Below, piece after piece: positions 28,521-36,716 of a stretch of DNA of 64,000 nt. Location: contig NZ_CP109994.1 of NCBI RefSeq assembly GCF_025947065.1, positions 1,860,001 to 1,924,000 of the forward strand. The letters are read 5' to 3'. Position numbers and translations under genes: made by a program. This stretch comes from Flavobacterium sp. N1736. GTDB taxonomy: Bacteria; Bacteroidota; Bacteroidia; Flavobacteriales; Flavobacteriaceae. How positions within the stretch are numbered: the first letter of the stretch is position 1; every line of letters starts with the position of its first letter. Under the pieces are notes generated by a model, which saw only the letters and a program-made list of their open reading frames with translations, was not told the DNA's origin and made no database searches.

Positions 28521-29687
28521 ATGGAAACAAATATTTCAAATACGTGCTTTAACTGTGATAAACCATATCCTGCTGTCGGTTTTTTTTGTGGAGGGTGTCT
28601 AACTCAATTAAAATGTAAATCATGTAGTTTTCCTTTAGAAAAGGATAATTTAGGATGTACAAATTGTGGAACACCTAAAGATGCAGAGAGTGGAAACGCG
28701 ACTAATCTTTCTCAAAATGTAAATACTTTTAAATTACATGAAACAGCTACTGATCGAATAATAGAAGCGACATTTAGTGATGCTGTAGGTAAAGATTTTG
28801 CTGGTATTTTAAAAGACACTTATAATGCAAAAATTAGTAATTTGTCTAATCAACAATACATTAGTAATTCTTCTACTGAGATTTTTGATGATAAAACAAT
28901 TGATGCTGAATTAGTTGAGGATAATTTGAACTCATCTATAGTTAGAGAAGAGCGGATTATACCAAATAACAAAGGCTCGCAAAGTGTCACAGATTATCCT
29001 ACTTTAATGCTGATTTCGATTAATAATTTACCTAGTAATGACGTTGAGTGGATCTTAGTTTACTCATTATATGCTTCAAACTTTGGAGAGATTACCTATG
29101 AAAGAAAAGATCTACAAGAAAAACATGTCGAATCACAGAGAAAATCTCCGTCATTTTTAAAAAACCTTTCGACCAATTTGAAATCAGCAATAAGAAGTGG
29201 TTATATTAATCCACTTACTAATGGTTACTTTTTGATTGAAAAGGGAAAATTAAAAGCTCTTGAGATAATAAGCCGAACAACAGGTACAATTCCTAAAAGT
29301 AAATCTAAAAAATCAAATGAAACTTTAGAGGTCAAAAAATCCAAAAACAGAGGCAGTAAAAATTCTTTAAAAAGAGTAGTTGATCTTAACCTGTACCCAG
29401 ATAAGGCAGATAGCTTAAAAGTTTTTTATGAAAAATTTCAATGTAAAAATGATCATGAAAAAATTCTAGTATTTGTCCATTACTTAGAAGAAATTTTAAA
29501 AGTTGTTCCAATTACTGCTAATCATATTTATACCTGTTATGATGATCTTAACTTAAGAACACCAGAAGATTTACAGCAAACTGTACGAAGCGCTAAAAGT
29601 ATAACAGGTTGGCTTGATGGAAATAATTCAGCTTTATCTGTTTCTATTAAGGGCAAAAATTATATTAAAAGCTGGAATAAAAAATAA
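28521..29687 (+). CDS. Cargo gene: double zinc ribbon + C-terminal winged-helix-like domain
   Basis: 388 residues. Four CxxC pairs (C9/C12, C23/C26, C32/C35, C46/C49) form two zinc ribbons. The middle ~70 residues are low complexity. From ~165 there is a folded region (DVEWILVYSLYASNFGEITY), a basic linker (KSKSKKSNE) and a last domain ~290-388 (DHEKILVFVHYLEEILKVV, HIYTCYDDLNLRTPEDLQQT, SITGWLD) with a winged-helix look. The next gene carries a similar domain and starts two bases after this stop. No known function; accessory or defence-type role is inference. Confidence 0.55.
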   Translation: METNISNTCFNCDKPYPAVGFFCGGCLTQLKCKSCSFPLEKDNLGCTNCGTPKDAESGNATNLSQNVNTFKLHETATDRIIEATFSDAVGKDFAGILKDTYNAKISNLSNQQYISNSSTEIFDDKTIDAELVEDNLNSSIVREERIIPNNKGSQSVTDYPTLMLISINNLPSNDVEWILVYSLYASNFGEITYERKDLQEKHVESQRKSPSFLKNLSTNLKSAIRSGYINPLTNGYFLIEKGKLKALEIISRTTGTIPKSKSKKSNETLEVKKSKNRGSKNSLKRVVDLNLYPDKADSLKVFYEKFQCKNDHEKILVFVHYLEEILKVVPITANHIYTCYDDLNLRTPEDLQQTVRSAKSITGWLDGNNSALSVSIKGKNYIKSWNKK

Positions 29688-29689
29688 CA

Positions 29690-30433
29690 ATGAAATTAGA
29701 AAAATTCGTTTCCAACATTAAAGATTTTAATGATATTTCTGCAAGTGGAAAAATTGATTTTTTTCTTTATTTTTTAACAGTAGTGGAAAATAAAGAAGGT
29801 GTGAATAGTAAAGAAATTGAATCCTGTTTTGATGCGTTAAAGGTTTCGAAATACTCGAATATATCAGCATATCTAAAAAGCAACTCCAAGAAAATTAAGA
29901 ATAAATCGGCTAAGTTTATTTTGCAAAATGGATTGTATCATTTAGAAAGAACAAGAAAAGTGGAAATAGATACGATATTAAATGTTCCTCAAGATATTAA
30001 TCCTACAAACGATTATTTTCCACTAGAATTATTTACTGGTACAAGAGGTTATTTAGAAGGGATTGCTAAACAAACTGCTGCTTGTTATGATTTTGGTCTG
30101 TATGATGCATGCGCAGTGATGACTAGAAAATTATTAGAAACTCTAATTATTGAGGCTTTCGAAAGTCATAATATAGTATCTAAAATACAAGATAATACAG
30201 GTAATTTTTTTGCTTTAAGCGCTTTAATTGATTCATTTAAAAATGAAACAACATGGAACATTGGTCGAAACGCAAAGGATAGCATTCCTAAAATTAAGAC
30301 TATGGGGGATTTAAGTGCACACAACAGACGTTATTTTTCAAAAAAATCCGATGTAGATAAATTGAAAGATAACCTCAGAATTGTTTTTGAAGAATTAATA
30401 CACATTATAGATTTCCCTAATAAAAGTAATTGA
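29690..30433 (+). CDS. Cargo gene: winged-helix-like N-terminus + DUF4145-like C-terminus
   Basis: 247 residues. The N-terminal ~85 residues (GKIDFFLYFLTVVENKEGVN, EIESCFDALKVSKYSNISAY) resemble the C-terminal domain of the preceding gene product. The C-terminal part (YDFGLYDACAVMTRKLLETL, then LSAHNRRYFSK) has the helical RKLLE...AHN pattern of DUF4145-like domains. Gap to the upstream gene is 2 bases, so both are surely co-translated and probably act together. Function unknown. Confidence 0.55.
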   Translation: MKLEKFVSNIKDFNDISASGKIDFFLYFLTVVENKEGVNSKEIESCFDALKVSKYSNISAYLKSNSKKIKNKSAKFILQNGLYHLERTRKVEIDTILNVPQDINPTNDYFPLELFTGTRGYLEGIAKQTAACYDFGLYDACAVMTRKLLETLIIEAFESHNIVSKIQDNTGNFFALSALIDSFKNETTWNIGRNAKDSIPKIKTMGDLSAHNRRYFSKKSDVDKLKDNLRIVFEELIHIIDFPNKSN

Positions 30434-30448
30434 TACCCTCAATAATAA

Positions 30449-30799
30449 TTAACTATGTGGATCTTCTTTATTAAAAAGATACTCTGTAACTAGTTTAAAG
30501 AAAATGAATACATTTAGTGTTGTAGAACCAATAAATGCAGTTATAACAGTATCAGATAATTTTAGATTACCTAATCCACAGCCAAAAATAATTATAAACA
30601 ATCCAAAGCACCAAACAACAGTAAATCTAAAAATTTGTCCAGCATATGCTTTTCTTTCATACATATTTTGCTTAGAATGCTCTATATCGTGTCTATGTTT
30701 TTCATAAGAAATACATTCTGCAACATACTCCTGAATGGACATTGAACTAATGGAAGCACTTTGAGCAGCCTTTATTAAAACATCAGAATCAAATACCAT
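30449..30799 (-). CDS. Two-TM membrane protein paired with the Panacea gene (candidate toxin)
   Basis: 116 residues. A soluble N-terminal ~60 residues (SISSMSIQEYVAECISYEKH) is followed by two TM segments near 58-76 (FTVVWCFGLFIIIFGC) and 84-105 (VITAFIGSTTLNVFIFFKLV). Its ATG overlaps the Panacea stop by one base (TAATG). Panacea antitoxins are known to neutralise many unrelated toxins, including membrane-acting ones, so a toxin role is a reasonable inference. No homolog recognised by eye. Confidence 0.55.
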   Translation of the reverse strand: MVFDSDVLIKAAQSASISSMSIQEYVAECISYEKHRHDIEHSKQNMYERKAYAGQIFRFTVVWCFGLFIIIFGCGLGNLKLSDTVITAFIGSTTLNVFIFFKLVTEYLFNKEDPHS

Positions 30800-31263
30800 T
30801 AGTCCTCTTTTTTCTTAATGAATTGTTTAAAATACCCTTGCATTACTTCATTTGATATAATATTTTGACCAGCTTCTTTTGCATTTGACCAAGGAGAATC
30901 TGGTAAATGAGTCCAATTTGATAATTGGATAGCATCTAGTTTGCTAGCTACTTCTAAAACAAATTCCAAAGCCTCTTCAGCAGTAGCATCAAGGTTTTTA
31001 TCTTCACCTAATCTATTTGATGATGGAATATGTTTTATATCTGTACTCCCATAGTTTTTAAATTCATGATATACACTCTTAACAACAGGACCAAATTGCC
31101 AAACTTCAATAGGTTCATCAATTAATGGATTTCCTGTTTTTGCTAGATATGCACCATTTGCTATAAATAATAGCTTTTGTAGAGACATGTTTGAAATAGA
31201 TAAACCTTGCTCTTTAGCTCTTTTCAGAATTTCACCTGATATAAACAAAGGGGATTTCGACAT
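30799..31263 (-). CDS. Panacea-domain protein (DUF4065/SocA-like), candidate antitoxin
   Basis: About 154 residues from the ATG at 31263. I prefer this to the ATG at 31371 because the Panacea core begins here (SPLFISGEILKRAKEQGLSI, MSLQKLLFIANGAYLAKTGN, PIEVWQFGPVVKSVYHEFKN) and a TATATTTG -7 element sits 19 bases before it. The core motifs QKLL and WQFGPV are intact. Panacea domains act as versatile antitoxins in PanAT systems. It is coupled to the two-TM gene downstream. Confidence 0.75.
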   Translation of the reverse strand: MSKSPLFISGEILKRAKEQGLSISNMSLQKLLFIANGAYLAKTGNPLIDEPIEVWQFGPVVKSVYHEFKNYGSTDIKHIPSSNRLGEDKNLDATAEEALEFVLEVASKLDAIQLSNWTHLPDSPWSNAKEAGQNIISNEVMQGYFKQFIKKKED

Positions 31264-31282
31264 GCTTTTTGTTTTAGTTTGA

Positions 31283-31290
31283 CAAATATA
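31283..31290 (-). promoter_or_regulatory. -7 element for the Panacea pair (TATATTTG on minus strand)
   Basis: TATATTTG matches TAnnTTTG and gives a short leader to the ATG at 31263. This excludes the upstream ATG at 31371 from such a transcript. Confidence 0.45.
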
Positions 31291-31437
31291 TAGGTATAAA
31301 ACAAATATTAGACCAACTAACATTAAAATATATACAAAATTAATCATTTTTAAATTATGTATCTCTTTCATTTCCCTACGTTATCCTTTTTATCTATTTT
31401 TGTATTGTAAAAATATTCGTGCTTAATTACGTTATTG

Positions 31438-31568
31438 CTAAATCCGAATTACCACCCTGAAGCTCAACAGCTTCTCGATTTAACAAGCCAATAATGTATG
31501 TGAGGTACGCCGCTATGGCGTGGCTTTACATCATTGCTTGTTTAAGGGTGTGGTAACCCTGGATTTAG
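31438..31568. other. 131-nt three-way-junction-like inverted repeat inside the transposon
   Basis: An outer stem pairs CTAAATCC..TTACCACCCT at 31438 with AAGGGTGTGGTAACCCTGGATTTAG. Inside are a perfect hairpin (GAAGCT-CAAC-AGCTTC) and a long imperfect one (AACAAGC..AATGTATGTGAGG, loop at CGCCGCTATGGCG, ACATCATTGCTTGTT). TAAATCCAAATTACCACATC at 31611 repeats the left end (TAAATCCGAATTACCACCCT) directly, just before the ATG of the next gene. The rest of the 31372-31631 gap shows no gene. Confidence 0.55.
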
Positions 31569-31631
31569 TTTGGTGTAATTGTCCACGCTTCTTTTTTCAC
31601 TAAACATTTATAAATCCAAATTACCACATCA

Positions 31632-32552
31632 ATGAAAAAGCACTACCAAAAGTACTGTATGCATTTCGCGTACGCGATTATTTCCATTTTCACATTCTTA
31701 TTTTCTACACGGACAGTCGGTCAACAAAACACTACTTTATCAATCACAGAGGACATCTGTAAACTTATGAAAGAGAAAGATTTGAAATTACAACAGATAG
31801 TTCATGACACCATTGTCGAAACTAAAAGACCTGTTTTATTTATGAGCAACGAACCCCTAAATGATGATGAAATCATCGGTTCATATTCATCAACTCCAAT
31901 TACATATCGTTATGCAAGAAGAGATGACCGTCGTGGGAAATATATCGAAAGCGAGCTAGTGGATAGTTCGTTAGAATACAACAATGACGGTAGTTTAAGT
32001 GAAACAATTTATAGCATTTACAAAAATGATTCTTCTGGTAAATTGTACGCAGTAAAAGATGAAAGCCTGAAATCCATTACTGATTATGCAAAAACGAAAG
32101 AACTTATAAAAATCGTTGAGAAACAGGGGTACAAAGTTTGTCAAACCAACGAAGCATATTATGAGAACTATTATTACATCAAATCAAAAACTTGCGAAAT
32201 CAAACTTGACAATTGGACATACAATGAACTGAAAAAGAATCCATCCTACATAAGCTTACTGGATAATTATCAGATTAAGCTAAGATCATTAGTTCAGCAA
32301 ACCGTTCCGCATTCAAAAAATCTTGACAAGTATTTAGGTCTTTATCGTATTCAAAGAAACAAAATGTCTACTGCCAATATAAATGCTTGGAAAAATGCAA
32401 CGTCGCAAGCACAAAAGCTTAACGATCAAATTTCAAAACTTGGAGAGCAATATGCAGGAAATTATTCTTTTAAACCATTTGATCAAATGACAAGTTTAAG
32501 ACGACAGTTTACAGATAATTTAGGTGCTTCAAAAGGAGTATTGGGAATGTAG
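31632..32552 (+). CDS. Cargo gene: exported protein of unknown function
   Basis: 306 residues with an N-terminal hydrophobic segment (FAYAIISIFTFLFSTRTVGQ) that looks like a signal peptide, followed by a hydrophilic alpha/beta domain with many Tyr and Lys (AYYENYYYIKSKTCEI) and a helical C-terminus. No catalytic motif or family recognised. It probably acts outside the cytoplasm. It begins right after a direct repeat of the structured element, so its upstream sequence may have been acquired with that element. Confidence 0.55.
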   Translation: MKKHYQKYCMHFAYAIISIFTFLFSTRTVGQQNTTLSITEDICKLMKEKDLKLQQIVHDTIVETKRPVLFMSNEPLNDDEIIGSYSSTPITYRYARRDDRRGKYIESELVDSSLEYNNDGSLSETIYSIYKNDSSGKLYAVKDESLKSITDYAKTKELIKIVEKQGYKVCQTNEAYYENYYYIKSKTCEIKLDNWTYNELKKNPSYISLLDNYQIKLRSLVQQTVPHSKNLDKYLGLYRIQRNKMSTANINAWKNATSQAQKLNDQISKLGEQYAGNYSFKPFDQMTSLRRQFTDNLGASKGVLGM

Positions 32553-32651
32553 AAAAATACTAATTAAAAATGTTAAAATTGTTCCATTAAATTCTTTAAA
32601 TTTGATTTATAAATCTGTTAATTAAAAGATTAGTTAAAAACATCATTAAAT

Positions 32652-33461
32652 ATGCCTGATAAAGATTTTTTAGAGAATTATTCGCTTTTTAGAAAAATAC
32701 ATTTAACTATCCCAGCTACTTTAGACAAATTAGTTAAACCTCCAATAAATATGGAATGTTTAAGGTGTAAATCAATACAAACTTTCAGTGTAATTAATAA
32801 TTACAGTGGTATTAATGGATTCAGTATAGCAAATCCTCCAATTTCAGATATTAATTTAAGATTGCAATATAGATGTCAATCGTGTCAAATTTTCAAAAGA
32901 GATTTTATAATATATATTAGCCCGGAACTAGATTATGTTTACAAGACTGGTCAATATCCTGAATGGGAAATTAAGATGGACAAAAATCTAGAAGTGACTC
33001 TTGGTAAGCATGCTAAAACGTTTAGAAAGGGTCTTGTTTGTGAATCACAAGGTTATGGGATTGGTGCTTTTTCTTATTACCGAAGAATAACTGAAGAAAT
33101 AATTGATGAATTATTAGATTCGATTGCAGATTTGATTGACAAAAATAACTTAGAGGAATATAAAACGGCTTTAGAAGCTACTAAGAAAACAAGAGTTACT
33201 CAAGAAAAAATAGATTTGATTAAGGATTTATTACCTGAAATTTTAAAACCAAATGGAGTTAATCCATTAGGAATTTTACATAGTGAATTGAGTGAAGGAT
33301 TACATGCTAATACTGACGAAGCTTGTTTGGAAAATGCGACACATGTAAAGGACATTCTAACTTTTCTTATTAATCAAATTATACAAAGTAAGGAAGCGTC
33401 AAAATTGTTTACTAGCAGTATGAAATCATTATTAGAGAAAAAATCTGGAAAACTTCAGTAG
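32652..33461 (+). CDS. Cargo gene: zinc-binding protein with DUF4145-like helical region
   Basis: 269 residues. Two CxxC pairs (C36/C39 in MECLRCKS and C75/C78 in YRCQSCQI) flank a small beta region, making a zinc ribbon. The helical part (GIGAFSYYRRITEEIIDELL, later LHSELSEGLHANTDEACLE) recalls DUF4145-like domains, as in the gene at 29690. Single gene, closed by a bidirectional terminator. Function unknown. Confidence 0.55.
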   Translation: MPDKDFLENYSLFRKIHLTIPATLDKLVKPPINMECLRCKSIQTFSVINNYSGINGFSIANPPISDINLRLQYRCQSCQIFKRDFIIYISPELDYVYKTGQYPEWEIKMDKNLEVTLGKHAKTFRKGLVCESQGYGIGAFSYYRRITEEIIDELLDSIADLIDKNNLEEYKTALEATKKTRVTQEKIDLIKDLLPEILKPNGVNPLGILHSELSEGLHANTDEACLENATHVKDILTFLINQIIQSKEASKLFTSSMKSLLEKKSGKLQ

Positions 33462-33480
33462 TATCATCTAACAAATGTAA

Positions 33481-33519
33481 AAAAGAAAAACCGTCTTATT
33501 CAGACGGTTTTTCTTTTTC
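33481..33519. terminator. Bidirectional terminator near the right transposon end
   Basis: AAAAAGAAAAACCGTC / GACGGTTTTTCTTTTT, a 16-bp stem between the convergent 269-aa gene and the 47-aa ORF. It overlaps the stop of the latter. Confidence 0.8.
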
Positions 33520-33639
33520 TAAAGATTCATCCTCGTTAACAACTTCTTCTGTGTTGTCAATTTTATTTTCTACAATTGTTTCCTGATTTTCTTTTACAGA
33601 AGCAAAACTTTCCAGAATGTGATTAGAAAGTGTTTTCAT
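33496..33639 (-). CDS. Small cargo ORF, MKTL-HIxES type, copy 2
   Basis: 47 residues, beginning MKTLSNHILESFASVKEN and ending in an acidic/basic low-complexity tail (EDESLEKEKPSE). The start matches the 56-aa ORF at 28234. Located 223 bases inside the right end of the element, in opposite orientation to copy 1. Function unknown. Confidence 0.5.
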   Translation of the reverse strand: MKTLSNHILESFASVKENQETIVENKIDNTEEVVNEDESLEKEKPSE

Positions 33640-33681
33640 GATATCTTTGTTTAGAATTATAGTTTATATATAATTAAACAA

Positions 33682-33711
33682 TAATCAACAGTAATCAACA
33701 GTAATCAACAG
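33682..33711. repeat. 10-bp tandem repeat, three copies (TAATCAACAG)
   Basis: TAATCAACAG occurs three times head to tail about 120 bases inside the right terminal repeat. It could be a transposase- or host-factor-binding iteron, or a promoter region of the 47-aa ORF. The remaining 33640-33832 sequence shows nothing else. Confidence 0.7.
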
Positions 33712-33832
33712 TTTAAATTATTTCTCAGGCAAATATAGATCCTAAGGTGAAGAAGAAACGAATTTTAATTATTGTGTTTTCAGTTGTTTCAGTAATTCAT
33801 TTTTAGTGAAACAAGATTTATGATCTTAAAAA

Positions 33833-33862
33833 TTAAAGTGGTAACCTGGGTATATTATTATC
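33833..33862 (-). repeat. Right terminal inverted repeat (IRR)
   Basis: Thirty bases ending GGGTATATTATTATC, the exact complement of the left repeat. The next eight bases (TTAGAAAA) are the second target copy. Confidence 0.95.
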
Positions 33863-33870
33863 TTAGAAAA
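33863..33870. repeat. Target-site duplication, right copy (TTAGAAAA)
   Basis: Same octamer as 25961-25968. It supplies codons Leu-Glu and the first two bases of Asn in the restored pump gene. Confidence 0.95.
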
Positions 33871-36388
33871 TTATAATCTGTCAGCACTTGATGTTTACGA
33901 AGCTGTTTCTAAAAGTAATGTCAATGTTGGCGGAGACGTTATCCAGCGTGGCGATCAGGCTTATGTGGTTAGAGGTGTTGGTTTGATTAATAAAGTTGAA
34001 GATATTGGTAATATTTTGATCGAAACCAAAGGTTCGTCGCCAATATTAGTTAAACACGTTGCAGAAGTTACAATATCTGCTAAACCCAGACTAGGACAAG
34101 TTGGTTTAGATGGAGATGATGATGTTGTTGAAGGTATTGTAGTGATGCTTCGTGGAGAAAATCCCGGTGAAGTTATTAAAAGACTTAAAGATCGTTTAGT
34201 AGAACTGAACGAAAGAGTGCTACCCGATAATGTAAAAATAGTTCCGTTTATCGATCGTACCAAATTGGTCGATACAACCGTTAAAACCGTTACCAAAAAC
34301 CTTGTTGAAGGGATTTTATTGGTCTCGTTAATCGTGTTTATTTTCCTTTACAACTGGAGAACATCCTTGATTGTAGCATCAGTGATTCCGCTTTCGTTTT
34401 TGTTTGCAATTATCATGTTGAGAATTCAGGGATTACCTGCGAATTTAATATCTATGGGAGCGCTGGATTTTGGATTGCTGCTCGAAGGAACATTAGTTAT
34501 TGTCGAACAGGTCTTTGTGTCGCTCGAAAAGAAAGCCCATAAAGTAGGAATGGAACGCTTTAACAGCATGAGCAAAATGGGACTTATCAAGAAAAGTGTG
34601 GGTAGTGTAGCTACTTATATTTTCTTTGCATTAATTATTTTAATTGTAGCGTTGATGCCAATTTTCTCTTTCACTAAAGTGGAAGGAAAAATGTTCTCTC
34701 CCCTAGCCTTTACTTTAAGTTATGCGCTATTAGGATCTTTGATTTTATCGCTTACTTATGTTCCTGCAATGTGTAAAGTCATGTTGACGAAAAATATTGT
34801 TGAGAAAGAAAATATGATTTCGCGTTTCTTTAGAGTAAACCTTTTTAAATTATTTCAATGGAGTACCAGACATCGTAAAACAACAATATATGCGTTCCTT
34901 GCTTTATTAGCATTATGTTGCGCCAAGTTTGCTTTTTATGGTTCAGAATTTATTCCGAAGTTGAATGAAGGAGCGATTTACGTAAGAGCCACTTTACCAA
35001 ACAGTATCAATCTGGATGAAGCAGTAAGGCTTACGAAAGAAATGAAAGGCAAAATAAGGAAATTTGAAGAAGTAAAATTCGTCCTGACACAAACGGGACG
35101 ACCAAATGACGGAACAGATCCAACGGGATTTTTTAATATCGAATTGCATATCGAATTAAAACATCAGGACGAATGGAAACGCGATATCAGTAAAGAGCAA
35201 TTAATTGCCGAGATCAAAAAAGAACTCGATGTATATCCCGGAATCGGGTTTGGATTTAGCCAGCCAATTCAGGATAATGTTGAGGAATATGTTGCCGGAG
35301 TAAAAAGTCCGCTTGTAATTAAGATATTTGGAAATGACCTTTTTGAACTTGAAAAAATGGCTGCAAAAGTTGCCAAATCGATTAAAGATGTAAAAGGAAT
35401 TGAAGATATTAATGTCTATAAAAACATTGGTTTACCGGAATTAAGAATTCAGCTTGACGACGAAAAAATGGCGCGATATGCAATTACAACTGCAGATGCG
35501 CAAGCCGTGATCCGAATGACAATTGGAGGACAAGCCGCAACCAAGTTTTATGACGATGAAAAAATCTTTGATATCAGCTTACGTTTCGAAAAAGAATATC
35601 GTGACTCAAAAGAAAAAATTGAAGATATTTTGATTCCAACCATGAATGGCAAAAAAGTTCCGTTGAAAGAAATTGCGACCGTAGAATACAAAACGGGTCC
35701 AACATTTATTTATCGCGAAGGAAACAGTCGATATATTGCCATAGGATTTAGTATTGAAGGACGAGATTTAGGAAGTACAATCGATGAAGCACAGAAAAAA
35801 GTTGCCGCAGAAGTAAAACTGCCTAAAGAAAACGTTATGAAATGGGCAGGAGAATTTGAAAGTAAGGAAAGAGCTTCTAAACAATTGGCAATGATTGTTC
35901 CTGTCGTATTGATTTTGATTTTATGTCTTTTATATTTCAATTTCGGAAACTTTAAAGATACATTAGTTGCCATTAGTGCAATGCCTTACGCTTTTATTGG
36001 AGGATTCTTGTCACTTTGGATAACCGGAACCGTATTTGGGATATCAGCGGGAATTGGTTTTATTATTCTGTTTGGAGTTAGTGCAATTGATAGTATTGTC
36101 CTCATTGGGATGATTAGAGAAAATATGCAAGCCGGAATGCATTTAAAAGATGCCATTTCAAACGGAATTTACAGCAGAATCCGTCCTATTGTGATGATTG
36201 CGCTTATGGGATCTTTAGGATTATTGCCCGCAGCATTGTCTACAGGAATGGGTTCTGAAGTTCAAAAACCATTAGCCATTATGATTGTTGGCGGATTGAT
36301 AACTTGTATGTTTTTATCCTTAACGGTTTTGCCACAAGTATTTTATCTCGTGTATCGCAAAAAAGATACCAGTACAACAGAATCATAA
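33863..36388 (+). pseudogene. HME-RND metal efflux pump (CzcA/CusA family), 3' fragment
   Basis: The C-terminal ~840 residues in frame from the target duplication: remaining porter domain, TM2-TM6 (VEGILLVSLIVFIFLYNW onward), a second porter domain, TM8-TM12 (RIRPIVMIALMGSLGLLPAA). TM4 reads LDFGLLLEGTLVIVEQ; CzcA-like pumps normally have DFGLIVDGAVV, so the second acidic position is Glu, not Asp. The first ATG in frame (33965) would give only a truncated pump with no TM1. A terminator follows. Confidence 0.93.
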
Positions 36389-36411
36389 TTGCCTCAATAT
36401 ATATATTTTAA

Positions 36412-36449
36412 AACACCTTTGAACGTAATGTTTGAAGGTGTTTTTTTTT
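36412..36449 (+). terminator. Terminator of the metal efflux operon
   Basis: AACACCTT / AAGGTGTT stem followed by eight or nine T, 24 bases after the pump stop codon. A partial REP element (GGAGATTCCTCGTTCC) follows at 36451. Confidence 0.85.
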
Positions 36450-36559
36450 AGGAGATTCCTCGTTCCTTGGAATGACAGACTTTGTGTTATATTTTTTTTG
36501 TTTCAAGATGATGAAATTGCCTTCTGCTTTTAATTATTTTAAAAATAATCATAAAAAAA

Positions 36560-36591
36560 TTTGCGAAACCAAATAGTTGCACATATATTTG
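36560..36591 (+). promoter_or_regulatory. Bacteroidota promoter (TTTG / TATATTTG)
   Basis: TTTG at 36560 and TATATTTG at 36584 are separated by 20 bases, a near-ideal -33/-7 pair. It precedes the SRPBCC gene and is compatible with either possible start of that gene. Confidence 0.6.
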
Positions 36592-36716
36592 CAACCGATT
36601 GGCTTCATAATAAAAATAAGAAAGATTGATAAATGCATAAAAAAAATAAAGAAATTTGGGAAACCGCATTGAATCAGCCTGACGAAATATTATTAACTAT
36701 TAAAAAATCAGAAAAA

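Larger units (their letters stand above)
25969..33862. mobile_element. IS1595-family cargo transposon (7,894 bp) inserted in the metal pump gene
   Basis: The element is bounded by perfect 30-bp inverted repeats beginning GATAATAATATACCCAGG and flanked by TTAGAAAA duplications. It encodes one ISXO2/IS1595-type transposase (26975-28213) and about ten further genes not needed for transposition. IS1595-family members carrying passenger genes are known; the cargo here (Panacea pair, zinc-ribbon/winged-helix operon, exported protein, small ORFs) I do not recognise as a described set. Perfect repeats and duplications suggest a recent, possibly still active insertion. Confidence 0.93.

Noticed and set aside
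31438..31568. Integron attC site
   Set aside because: No RYYYAAC/GTTRRRY core boxes at the ends, no integrase gene, and the fold is branched rather than a single hairpin.
33682..33711. Possible CRISPR-like array
   Set aside because: Repeats are 10 bp and contiguous with no spacers; no cas genes in the window.
33965..36388. Independent 807-residue RND gene starting at ATG 33965
   Set aside because: It is the in-frame continuation of the split pump gene; lacks TM1 and half of the first porter domain.
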